A DNA stretch of 7,295 bases from Candidatus Omnitrophota bacterium (GCA_023247135.1 JAHFHB010000093.1:1-7295); one strand, 5' to 3'. Shown: positions 1 through 5,795, counted from the stretch's first letter. A program made the numbers and translations. Notes: generated from the sequence alone by a model not told the origin.

Positions 1-715
1 CCTTGAGCTTGCGATCGCGCTGGCCTTCTTCCCCCATGCTGACCCAAACATCCGTGTAAATCACGTGCGCGCCGCGCACGGCTTCGGCGGGATCAAAAAA
101 GGCTTCGATTTTCGCACCTGTTTTTTTGGCAATCGCTTGAGTCTGTTTGACCACGCCCGCGTCCGGCACGTGTTTTTTGGGCGTCGCGTAACGCAGGCGG
201 CCGCCAAGCTGCGCGGCCAAAAGCATCAGCGAATGCAGGACATTGTTGCCATCGCCCACATACGCGACGATGGGATTCGCATTTTTCCCGAAATGCTCGC
301 GAATCGTCTGATAGTCCGCCAGCGCCTGGCAGGGGTGCTCAAAATCACTCAGCCCGTTGATGACGGGTTTTCTAAAATACTTCTGGAACTCGGTGATCGT
401 GTCGTGCGCGAACGTGCGCAGAACGATGCCGGCCAGATAACGGTCCAGAACGCGCGCCACATCGCGGACTTCCTCGCGTACTCCCAGCTTGATATCCTCG
501 GGTCCGAGATAAATCGCGCTGCCGCCCATGGAATAAATGCCCACATCGAAAGAAACCCAGGTGCGCGTGGAAGGTTTCTCAAAAATCATCCCTATTTTTT
601 CGCCGCGAAAGGCCGATTGAAAACGGGCCGGATTTTTTTTAACCTCGGCCGCGAGTTTGAGAATCTTCTCAAGCTCGGCCGGCTTGAGATCTGCAATCGA
701 AATTAAATCTTTCAT
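1..715 (-). CDS. argF: Ornithine carbamoyltransferase (OTCase), 3' end cut by window edge
   Basis: Catalyses carbamoyl phosphate + L-ornithine to L-citrulline + phosphate in the cytoplasm, the sixth step of arginine synthesis. The visible 238 residues cover the carbamoyl-phosphate domain and much of the ornithine domain. Seen: carbamoyl-phosphate loop S49-T-R-T52, LRTF at 99-102, HPCQALAD at 127-134, GDGNN at 154-158, and the ornithine-loop signature D222-VWV-SMG at 222-228. That DxxxSMG motif is typical of true OTCases rather than acetyl- or succinyl-ornithine enzymes. The C-terminal HCLP motif would lie outside the window. ATG at 715 was chosen because it follows the argD stop by 4 nt and gives a normal N-terminus. 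A purine-rich stretch at the end of argD could serve as ribosome binding site. It is the last visible gene of the arg operon. Odd point: the usual STRTR reads STRTW (W53). Confidence 0.95.
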   Translation of the reverse strand, partial: MKDLISIADLKPAELEKILKLAAEVKKNPARFQSAFRGEKIGMIFEKPSTRTWVSFDVGIYSMGGSAIYLGPEDIKLGVREEVRDVARVLDRYLAGIVLRTFAHDTITEFQKYFRKPVINGLSDFEHPCQALADYQTIREHFGKNANPIVAYVGDGNNVLHSLMLLAAQLGGRLRYATPKKHVPDAGVVKQTQAIAKKTGAKIEAFFDPAEAVRGAHVIYTDVWVSMGEEGQRDRKLK

Positions 716-719
716 ATGT

Positions 720-1904
720 TTACCTGCTTTCCAGCAATACCTGCTCCAGAATATAAAGCGCCCGGTCAATCTGCTTGCGCGTGACAATCAAGGGCGGCAT
801 GATGCGCAGGACCGTCTCCTGCGTACAATTAATCAAAAGCCCCTTTTGGGCGGCCTTTTCTACAATCGGTGCTCCGGGAACAGAAAGTGCAAGGCCCCGC
901 ATCAAGGCCAGCCCCCGGATTTCCTGAATCACAGGCTGGCGTTTTTTCAATGCCTCAAGCTGTGCGCCGAAATAATCCCCGAGCTTTTTTGTTTTCTCAA
1001 TCAACCCGCCTTTTTTGATGGCCTTGAAAACAGCCAGCCCCGCGGCACACACAAGCGGGTTGCCGCCGTAAGTACAGCCGTGAGAACCCGGCCCCATGAG
1101 CGCGCCCAGGCGGTTATGAACCACGAAAGCGCCGATAGGCACCCCTGAACCAAGGGACTTTGCCAGGGTCATCACATCCGGCTCCAGGCCGTAATGCTGA
1201 TACGCAAACATGCGGCCCGTCCGCCCCATACCGGTTTGCACTTCATCCACCATGAGGAGCATATTTTTTTCGTCGCACAAGCGCCGCAGACCTTGCATAA
1301 AATCCTGAGTGGCGGTGCTGACGCCGCCCTCACCCTGCACCGGCTCAAGCAAAATCGCAGCCGTTTTGGGCGTGACCTGCTGACGCACGGATTCCAGATC
1401 ATTCATGTCGGCGTAACGAAACCCTTCCAGCATGGGCTGAAAACCTTCTTTGACTTTGTCCTGGCCCGTCGCAGCAATGCCCGCAAAAGTCCGGCCATGA
1501 AAAGATTTTTTCAGCGTGATGATTTCGTAACGCCCGGAGGCCGCGCCAAATTTACGCGCCACCTTCACCGCGCCGTCCAGCGCTTCGGCCCCGCTGTTGC
1601 AGAAAAAAACCTTGGCTGGAAAAGAATTTTTAACGATCTCGCGGGCCAGCTCCGCCTGTTTGATGTTCAAAAAATTATTGGAGATGTGCAGAATTTTCCG
1701 GGATTGGGTTTTGAGCGCATTGACCACCGCCGGATGGCAATGCCCAAGCCCCGAAACCGCCCAGCCCGGAAAAAAATCCAGGTATTCGCGCTGCTCAAGG
1801 TCCCACACGCGCGCCCCCTTGCCCTTCACAAGGCAAATGCCGTTTTGCTTGTAGGTGGGGAGAATGTATTCGGCGTAAAGTTTTTCGACGTCTTTAGTTT
1901 TCAT
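720..1904 (-). CDS. argD: Acetylornithine aminotransferase
   Basis: PLP-dependent class III aminotransferase, converting N-acetylglutamate 5-semialdehyde + glutamate to N-acetylornithine + 2-oxoglutarate; in many bacteria it also serves succinyldiaminopimelate in lysine synthesis. With the start at 1904 it has 394 residues, normal for the family. Seen: GAEA at 105-108, SFHGRT at 135-140, EPVQGEGG at 188-195, the cofactor-binding DEVQTGMGRTG at 220-230, the Schiff-base lysine K249 in LAKSLGSGVPIGAF, TYGGNPL at 278-284, and the substrate-contacting R367 in LRIMPP. I chose ATG 1904 because homology begins with MKTKDVEKLYAEYILPTY. An in-frame TTG at 1940 would add 12 residues (MRGAPAGATKQS) encoded purely by the interspersed repeat upstream. 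Neither start has a good Shine-Dalgarno, so initiation may depend on coupling from upstream. Ornithine aminotransferase is the main alternative, but the arg context favours ArgD. Confidence 0.95.
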   Translation of the reverse strand: MKTKDVEKLYAEYILPTYKQNGICLVKGKGARVWDLEQREYLDFFPGWAVSGLGHCHPAVVNALKTQSRKILHISNNFLNIKQAELAREIVKNSFPAKVFFCNSGAEALDGAVKVARKFGAASGRYEIITLKKSFHGRTFAGIAATGQDKVKEGFQPMLEGFRYADMNDLESVRQQVTPKTAAILLEPVQGEGGVSTATQDFMQGLRRLCDEKNMLLMVDEVQTGMGRTGRMFAYQHYGLEPDVMTLAKSLGSGVPIGAFVVHNRLGALMGPGSHGCTYGGNPLVCAAGLAVFKAIKKGGLIEKTKKLGDYFGAQLEALKKRQPVIQEIRGLALMRGLALSVPGAPIVEKAAQKGLLINCTQETVLRIMPPLIVTRKQIDRALYILEQVLLESR

Positions 1905-1945
1905 AGATTGCTTCGTCGCACCTGCCGGAGCTCCTCGCAATGACG
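1905..1945. repeat. Small interspersed repeat of the CATTGCGAGGAG...GACGAAGCAATCT type
   Basis: Read on the minus strand, this 41-bp stretch starts CGTCATTGCGAGGAG, has a variable GC-rich middle, and ends GTGCGACGAAGCAATCT directly against the argD ATG. The outer ends are inverted (ATTGC at 1907-1911, GCAAT at 1937-1941) and the middle contains the palindrome GGAGCTCC (1927-1934). From memory, near-identical ends with a variable core are scattered through many bacterial genomes, including environmental assemblies, and often appear in spurious proteins as HCEERSDEAIS-like strings. I see only this copy in the window. It fills most of the only long gap in the operon and has probably inserted between argB and argD. 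Family membership rests on recall of the motif, not on a search. Confidence 0.72.
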
Positions 1946-1982
1946 AAAGGAAGAAATGGTTTTCATGGGGTGCTGGCCGGGG

Positions 1983-2870
1983 TTACAGGTAAATTTCGGT
2001 GCCGATACCCTGATCGGTGAAAACCTCGATCAGAAGGGAGTGCGGAATACGGCCGTCAATGATGTGGGCTTTCTTCACTCCGCCGCGCAGGGCCGTAATG
2101 CAGGCTTTTACTTTAGGAATCATGCCGCCCGAGATCACTTTCGAATCAATCAGCCCCTGGACTTCATCCACATGCACGGATGAAATCAGGGAACTTTCGT
2201 CTGCCGGGTCGCGCAGAATCCCCCGCACGTTGGTCAGCACCATCATTTTCTGCACGCCCATCGCTGCGGCAATATTGCAGGCCGCATCATCGGCATTGAT
2301 GTTGTACATCTCGCCCTTGTCATCGTACCCCAGGCCGTAAATCACCGGCATGATGTTAAATTCGGTTAATTCTTTAAGCGGCAGTACGTTCACCGCATCC
2401 ACGTCACCGACATAACCAACATCACCCGAAGCGTGATGCTTGACCACATGCAGGATTTCAGCCGCATGCCCGGAAAGGCCGATCGCCCGCGCACCGTACT
2501 TGTTGATGTCGTGCACAATTTCCTTATTGATGTCGGCAAGCGTGTCGCACACGACAGAAATGCTCTCTTTGTCCGTGACCCGCAGGCCGTCCACAAACCG
2601 GCTCTGGATGCCGCGCGCGTTGAGGTTCTTGGTGATCAAGTGGCCGCCGCCGTGGATAAGAATAGGTTTCATGCCCATGTAGCTCATGAACACCAAGTCG
2701 TGCAGCACATTTTGGCGGATGTCTTCAAACGTCATCGCCGCGCCGCCGTACTTGATCAGCACTTCCTTGCCGCGAAACTTTTTAATGTAAGGAAGCGCTT
2801 CGATTAAAATGCTGGCTTTCTCGACATATTCCTGCATCAAAGCGGGGGGCTCCTTAACTGTAGGATCCAT
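1983..2870 (-). CDS. argB: Acetylglutamate kinase, arginine-sensitive type
   Basis: Phosphorylates N-acetyl-L-glutamate with ATP, the second step of arginine synthesis; amino acid kinase fold, cytoplasmic. From the 2870 start there are 295 residues. Seen: ALPYIKKFRGK at 25-35, catalytic K40 in KYGG, the glycine loop HGGG at 73-76, RFVDGLRVTD at 91-100, NINADDAA at 190-197, K253, and HIIDGRIPHSLLIEVFTDQGIGT at 269-291, quoted here by position only as H269, R274, E282 and GIGT 288-291. That C-terminal block with an N-terminal helix ahead of ALPYI matches arginine-inhibited kinases, so feedback control by arginine is inferred. Two starts are possible. ATG 2870 overlaps argJ by 17 nt and has no Shine-Dalgarno. 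ATG 2837 (residue M12) has AAGGAG 12 nt upstream and gives a 284-residue protein closer to family size. Loop residues differ from the common forms: KYGGAAM for KYGGNAM and HGGGHLI for HGGGPxI. Confidence 0.95.
   Translation of the reverse strand: MDPTVKEPPALMQEYVEKASILIEALPYIKKFRGKEVLIKYGGAAMTFEDIRQNVLHDLVFMSYMGMKPILIHGGGHLITKNLNARGIQSRFVDGLRVTDKESISVVCDTLADINKEIVHDINKYGARAIGLSGHAAEILHVVKHHASGDVGYVGDVDAVNVLPLKELTEFNIMPVIYGLGYDDKGEMYNINADDAACNIAAAMGVQKMMVLTNVRGILRDPADESSLISSVHVDEVQGLIDSKVISGGMIPKVKACITALRGGVKKAHIIDGRIPHSLLIEVFTDQGIGTEIYL
2850..2855 (-). promoter_or_regulatory. Shine-Dalgarno AAGGAG supporting an internal argB start
   Basis: AAGGAG on the minus strand overlaps the argJ stop codon (TAA at 2854-2856) and lies 12 nt before an in-frame ATG at 2837. 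The spacing is longer than ideal, but no comparable site precedes the upstream ATG at 2870. It suggests that argB is either started at 2837 or re-initiated at 2870 by ribosomes ending argJ. Confidence 0.5.
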
Positions 2871-4080
2871 TGATCGACACGTATTTCTGGGTGAGGTCTG
2901 AAGTAATGAACTCCGCGCGTCCCCGGCCTTTGCCGATGACCACGTGAAGCGTGTAACTGGGCTTTTGCAAAACCTGCCGCGCTTTGGGAAGATTCAGCGC
3001 GCGCAGTTTTCCGTTATGCACCACATTCACATCATTAAACGTGATGCTGGTCAGGTCCAGATCAAAACGCGCACCGCTGGCGCCGAGCGCGGCCACGATG
3101 CGGCCCCAATTCGGGTCGGAACCGGCAAGCATGGTTTTAAACAGCATGGAGTTCCCGATCTGCCGCGCGGCTTTTTCAGCCTCCGTCGGATTTTTAGCGC
3201 CCGAAACGCGCATCGTGCAAACGTGCGAAACCCCTTCGCCTTCCCGAATCATGGCGTAGGCCATTTCGCGGCACACCTCTTCCAGGGCTTCCCGGAAGAG
3301 ATGATAATCCTTATCCACCTTTTGAATCAACGTATTCTCCGCAGCGCCGTTGGCGAGCGCAATCACCATGTCGTTGGTGCTCATGTCGTTATCGATCGCC
3401 ATTTTATTGAAGGTATCGTCCGAAGCATGCCGCACCGCGCGCTTCAGCAGCGGTTTAGTGATCGCTACATCGGTGGTGATATAGCACAGCATCGTCGCCA
3501 TGTTCGGGTGCACCATGCCGGCTCCTTTGGAGATCGCGCCAATCGTGACTTTTTTTTCACCCAGCATAAAGGAAAGCGCTACTTGTTTCGGGCGCGGATC
3601 CGTCGTCATAATGCCTTTGGCCGCTTTTAACCCACCCTGAGCGGAACGATGCGCCACAAGTTTTGGCAAGGCCCGTTTCACACATGTAAGCGGAAAAGGC
3701 ACGCCGATTAAACCGGTTTGGCCGATCAAAATTTCTTCTTCGGCGCACTGCAACAAAGCCGCGGTTTCACGCGCGAGTTCCTGCACCGCCACCCGGCCCG
3801 CCGGACCATTCACGCAGTTCGCGTTGCCGCTCGTCGCGAAAATAGCGCGATGGCGCGGCGCCAAAATGGCTTTTTGAGAGTATTGCACGCACCAGGCTTT
3901 GACGCGATTCGTCGTGAAAACCCCCGCCGCCACGCAGGGCGTATCCGACACGATCAGCGAACAGTCGTATTTCTTCTTTTTGCGCTTGATGCCGCTATGC
4001 ATGCCGTTGGCCTGAAAACCCATCGGAGTGGTGACATTGCCGTCGCGAAACTTTTCCCAAATGACTTTCTTCACCGACAT
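2854..4080 (-). CDS. argJ: Glutamate N-acetyltransferase / ornithine acetyltransferase
   Basis: Transfers the acetyl group from N-acetylornithine to glutamate, releasing ornithine and regenerating acetylglutamate. This makes the pathway cyclic and removes the need for an ArgE deacetylase. Bifunctional members also use acetyl-CoA; the sequence read by eye does not decide this. Full length at 408 residues. The enzyme is made as a precursor that cleaves itself before the nucleophilic threonine: KGAGMVHPNMATML spans 185-198, giving cleavage between A195 and T196. The oxyanion-hole T122-G123 sits in QTGLIG. Also seen are IMTTD at 157-161, the conserved AIDNDMSTND block at 228-237, REGEG at 279-283, DPNWGR at 322-327, and a C-terminus DLTQKYVSINGSYS. 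ATG 4080 follows a purine-rich GGAGGAAGAAGG and overlaps the end of argC by 10 nt. The extreme C-terminus is about one residue shorter than the usual NADYRT-like ending. Confident family call. Confidence 0.96.
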   Translation of the reverse strand: MSVKKVIWEKFRDGNVTTPMGFQANGMHSGIKRKKKKYDCSLIVSDTPCVAAGVFTTNRVKAWCVQYSQKAILAPRHRAIFATSGNANCVNGPAGRVAVQELARETAALLQCAEEEILIGQTGLIGVPFPLTCVKRALPKLVAHRSAQGGLKAAKGIMTTDPRPKQVALSFMLGEKKVTIGAISKGAGMVHPNMATMLCYITTDVAITKPLLKRAVRHASDDTFNKMAIDNDMSTNDMVIALANGAAENTLIQKVDKDYHLFREALEEVCREMAYAMIREGEGVSHVCTMRVSGAKNPTEAEKAARQIGNSMLFKTMLAGSDPNWGRIVAALGASGARFDLDLTSITFNDVNVVHNGKLRALNLPKARQVLQKPSYTLHVVIGKGRGRAEFITSDLTQKYVSINGSYS

Positions 4081-5096
4081 AGGCCTTCTTCCTCCGGAAG
4101 ATTAAAACGGACGTTCATATTCTGGACCGCCTGACCGGAGGCCCCCTTCAGCAAGTTATCAATTGCCGAAATTACAATCACGCGGTCGGATTTCAAATCC
4201 ACCGCGATGCCGATATCACAAAAATTCGTGAGCGCAACATCTTTCAGCGAAGGGAAGATCCCCTCGCCCCGAAAGCGGATAAACCGCTCGGCGCCATAAC
4301 GTTTCTGAAAAGCCCGCGCGAAGGCCTGCGGTTTTGCGCCAGCCTTGCGCCGCACATAAATCGTCGAAAGAATTCCGCGCTCAAGCGGCAAAAGATGCGG
4401 CACAAACGTCACATGCACCTTGCGGCCCGCGGCGCCTGCGAGAGTCTGTTCGATTTCAGGCGTATGCTGGTGAGTGCCCACCTTGTATGCCTTGAAATTT
4501 TCATCCACTTCACAGAAATGCGTTGCAGCACTCATTTTTCTACCCGCTCCGCTCACGCCCGACTTGGCGTCGATCACAATGGAGTCCGGATCAATCAGTT
4601 TTTCTTCAAGCAGCGGGTAAAGCGCCAGGGATGCCCCCGTCGGGTAACAGCCGGGGTTGGCGATCAGTTCTGCGTTGGCAATTTCACGGCGATAGATTTC
4701 GGTCAATCCGTAAACGGCTCTTTTTAAAATCCACGGCTGCGCATGCTTATGCCCATACCAGGTCACATAATCGGCCGGATTTTTAAGGCGCGCATCCGCC
4801 GAAAGATCGATGACTGTTTTTCCCGCTTTCAATAATTGCGCCACTGTCTGCGCCGCTTCCGTATGCGGCAGACAGACAAAAAAAACATCAGCGCAATTTT
4901 TTAATTCCGAAAATGAGTGCCGGCGAATCATCAACGCCGATTTTTCCGCAAGCGTGGGGATAAGATCATTGACAGGAATCGGCTGCGGCTGCCGCGTGGT
5001 CAATGCGGTAAGCGTTGCACCCTTGTGAGCGGACAAAATTTTAATGAGCTCAATGCCGGTATAACCGGTAGCGCCCAGAACGGCACACCTAACCAT
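4071..5096 (-). CDS. argC: N-acetyl-gamma-glutamyl-phosphate reductase
   Basis: NADPH-dependent reduction of N-acetylglutamyl phosphate to N-acetylglutamate 5-semialdehyde, third step of the pathway, cytoplasmic. At 341 residues it is the usual length of the long ArgC type. Seen: Rossmann loop GATGYTG at 8-14, VFFVCLPH at 71-78, DLSADARL at 97-104, the catalytic cysteine C150 in NPGCYPTG, SGVSGAGR at 179-186, the histidine pair H209/H211 in GTHQHTPEI that includes the catalytic base, FVPHLLPLERGI at 231-242, and KGASGQAVQNMN at 317-328. ATG 5096 gives the N-terminus MVRCAVLGATGYTG, so no residues are missing. Shine-Dalgarno is weak (GAGAG about 13 nt upstream). It is the first gene of the operon, about 80 nt after the predicted transcription start. 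Confidence 0.96.
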   Translation of the reverse strand: MVRCAVLGATGYTGIELIKILSAHKGATLTALTTRQPQPIPVNDLIPTLAEKSALMIRRHSFSELKNCADVFFVCLPHTEAAQTVAQLLKAGKTVIDLSADARLKNPADYVTWYGHKHAQPWILKRAVYGLTEIYRREIANAELIANPGCYPTGASLALYPLLEEKLIDPDSIVIDAKSGVSGAGRKMSAATHFCEVDENFKAYKVGTHQHTPEIEQTLAGAAGRKVHVTFVPHLLPLERGILSTIYVRRKAGAKPQAFARAFQKRYGAERFIRFRGEGIFPSLKDVALTNFCDIGIAVDLKSDRVIVISAIDNLLKGASGQAVQNMNVRFNLPEEEGLCR

Positions 5097-5175
5097 TTAA
5101 AATCAATTCTCTCGTCACGGCGAAAGCCTTTCTCAGTCAAGGAGTTGCGCGCATTCGGCGCACTCTTGAAAGAAG
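5097..5175 (-). other. Leader of the arg operon mRNA with hairpin and short arginine-containing frame
   Basis: Predicted untranslated leader between the -10 box and argC. A hairpin GTGCGC-CGAAT-GCGCGC (5147-5163; six pairs including one G-U) lies in its first part. In the same place a frame GTG CGC CGA ATG CGC GCA ACT CCT TGA (5137-5163) would encode MRRMRATP, with three arginine codons of eight. No convincing Shine-Dalgarno precedes it, only AAGAG 8 nt before the internal ATG. There is no terminator-like hairpin with a T run between it and argC. The structure is visible; a regulatory role is only a possibility. Confidence 0.35.
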
Positions 5176-5181
5176 ACGCGT

Positions 5182-5211
5182 ATTATAGAGAATCTTAAAT
5201 TCCATTGTCAA
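5182..5211 (-). promoter_or_regulatory. Consensus sigma-70 promoter of the arg operon
   Basis: On the minus strand TTGACA (5206-5211) and TATAAT (5182-5187) are both perfect consensus hexamers separated by 18 bp. The start point should be near 5175, giving a leader of about 80 nt before argC. It lies 18 bp past the terminator of the preceding gene, so the operon is transcribed independently. A strong promoter of this kind is usually held down by a repressor; ArgR would be the expected candidate, but none is encoded in the window. Confidence 0.85.
5190..5202. promoter_or_regulatory. Imperfect dyad between -35 and -10, possible ArgR-like operator
   Basis: Minus strand GAATTTAAGATTC has inverted half-sites GAAT and ATTC around a 5-nt centre, entirely inside the promoter spacer. 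The known ArgR/AhrC box has GAAT-4-ATTC in an AT-rich setting (TGAATwwwwATTCA), so this differs by one base of spacing and lacks the flanking T and A. Position fits repression; sequence match is only partial. Confidence 0.3.
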
Positions 5212-5228
5212 TAAAAGGGGCTAAAAGG

Positions 5229-5259
5229 AAACGCCCGGGGAGGTTATCCCCGGGCGTTT
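5229..5259 (-). terminator. Rho-independent terminator after the small secreted-protein gene
   Basis: A perfect 12-bp stem (5229-5240 with 5248-5259; core CGCCCGGGG) with a 7-nt loop is followed on the minus strand by CCTTTTAG, and the A/T pairs at the stem base extend the T-rich tail. It lies 26 nt after the stop at 5286-5288 and just before the arg promoter, so it separates the two transcription units. On the plus strand the stem is followed by TT and then CC, so activity in that direction would be weaker. Confidence 0.88.
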
Positions 5260-5285
5260 TTCCATTTGAAACCTCTGCTCTGGCG

Positions 5286-5600
5286 TTACTTCTTATCGCG
5301 AAATTGCTTCAGCGTGAGCATATCCCACGTGAAGTTCACGATACGCTTGGCGCCGCTGACCGTCTCATGGCGCACCTTGCGTACAGGATCCAGCACGGGC
5401 TTCATAGGGCCGGTTACCGCGTCATACGTCTTGGTAATCCCCCTATTGGTCACGTCCAGAATCCTGCCCGCATCAGCTACCGGGCCGATGTCGGACTTCA
5501 TCGTGTTATCGATCGCGCGATCGAGTGTGCCGGGCATACTAAACCCTGGCACTGCAAACGCCATTACCATCACCAGTGTCACAATCGCTATCTTTTTCAT
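5286..5600 (-). CDS. Small secreted or periplasmic protein, unknown function
   Basis: 104 residues, not recognised. The N-terminus is a classical signal peptide: MKK, then a hydrophobic run IAIVTLVMVMAFAV (4-17), then PGFSMPG with a plausible signal peptidase I cut after S21 or nearby. There is no lipobox cysteine and no cysteine at all. The mature part (about 83 residues) is charged and mildly amphipathic, with repeated aspartates and basic residues, and ends TWDMLTLKQFRDKK; no second membrane segment is seen. The start is well supported by GGGAGG 6 nt upstream of ATG 5600. It stands alone, with an AT-rich spacer upstream and a strong terminator downstream, so it is probably its own transcription unit, unrelated to arginine synthesis. 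Function cannot be inferred. Confidence 0.8.
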   Translation of the reverse strand: MKKIAIVTLVMVMAFAVPGFSMPGTLDRAIDNTMKSDIGPVADAGRILDVTNRGITKTYDAVTGPMKPVLDPVRKVRHETVSGAKRIVNFTWDMLTLKQFRDKK

Positions 5601-5627
5601 GGTGTACCTCCCTGGGCCTCATTCCCC

Positions 5628-5660
5628 GGACGCACCCTGATAAAGGGGTTATTTACGTCC
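5628..5660 (-). other. Hairpin in the upstream region of the small secreted-protein gene
   Basis: Two stacked stems, GGACG/CGTCC (5628-5632 with 5656-5660) and ACCCT/GGGGT (5634-5638 with 5645-5649, one wobble pair), separated by an asymmetric internal loop, around a 6-nt apical loop. It ends 28 nt before the ATG and leaves the Shine-Dalgarno free. No T run follows, so it is not a terminator. It could be a regulatory or stabilising mRNA structure; no known riboswitch class fits. Confidence 0.35.
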
Positions 5661-5727
5661 TATAAAATGATTAACAGATACCTTGAGGTTTGCCTAGTGA
5701 TCAAGAACTAGCATTATGTAACTATAA

Positions 5728-5752
5728 TTAGTATAATATTTTACGATACTAA
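5728..5752. repeat. 7-bp inverted repeat TTAGTAT-11-ATACTAA in AT-rich spacer
   Basis: Perfect arms TTAGTAT (5728-5734) and ATACTAA (5746-5752) with an 11-nt centre, in a stretch where only 13 of 60 bases (5701-5760) are G or C. Its place upstream of the small secreted-protein gene suits an operator or a promoter-proximal structure. No -35 box could be paired convincingly with the nearby TATA-like sequences. Confidence 0.4.
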
Positions 5753-5765
5753 AATTCATGAATTT
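5752..5765. repeat. 14-bp perfect palindrome AAATTCATGAATTT
   Basis: A perfect palindrome directly abutting the 7-bp inverted repeat. Its half-sites ATTCA/TGAAT are those of ArgR-type boxes but in the opposite arrangement, so it is not an ARG box. It may be a binding site for a dimeric regulator of the small secreted-protein gene. Confidence 0.4.
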
Positions 5766-5773
5766 AAACAGGA

Positions 5774-5794
5774 TTTTATGTACGGCCGATAAAA
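5774..5794 (-). terminator. Weak stem-loop after the large unknown gene
   Basis: Six-bp arms TTTTAT and ATAAAA with a 9-nt loop begin 1 nt after the stop codon (5796-5798) of the large gene. The stem is pure A/T and is followed on the minus strand by TCCTGTTTAAATT, so it is a poor intrinsic terminator. It may mark the end of that transcript or be chance in an AT-rich spacer. Confidence 0.25.
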
Positions 5795-5795
5795 C

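Noticed and set aside
1..715. ArgF as an acetylornithine or succinylornithine carbamoyltransferase.
   Set aside because: The DVWVSMG loop is that of ornithine enzymes, and ArgJ in the same operon supplies free ornithine.
1905..1940. Upstream TTG start for argD giving a 12-residue extension MRGAPAGATKQS.
   Set aside because: The extension is encoded entirely by the interspersed repeat, has no Shine-Dalgarno, and ArgD homology begins at MKTKDVEKLY.
1194..1943. A long open frame on the plus strand opposite argD, and similar long plus-strand frames opposite argF, argJ and the large unknown gene.
   Set aside because: They lie wholly antisense to confidently identified or clearly protein-like genes and have no recognisable protein features; GC-rich coding DNA often leaves such frames open.
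5601..5703. Possible cyclic di-GMP (GEMM) riboswitch upstream of the small secreted protein: minus strand has GGCAAACC and later GGACGTAAA, as in the conserved core.
   Set aside because: The pairing GGC...GCC around the core is missing, the stem between the two motifs does not form with a tetraloop, and the downstream GGTAG...GGGTTACC element is absent. Two short matches are not enough.
5683..5728. Plus-strand promoter from TATAAT at 5723-5728.
   Set aside because: No -35 box at suitable distance (TTGAGG lies 34 bp away) and no plus-strand gene follows; the region is simply AT-rich.
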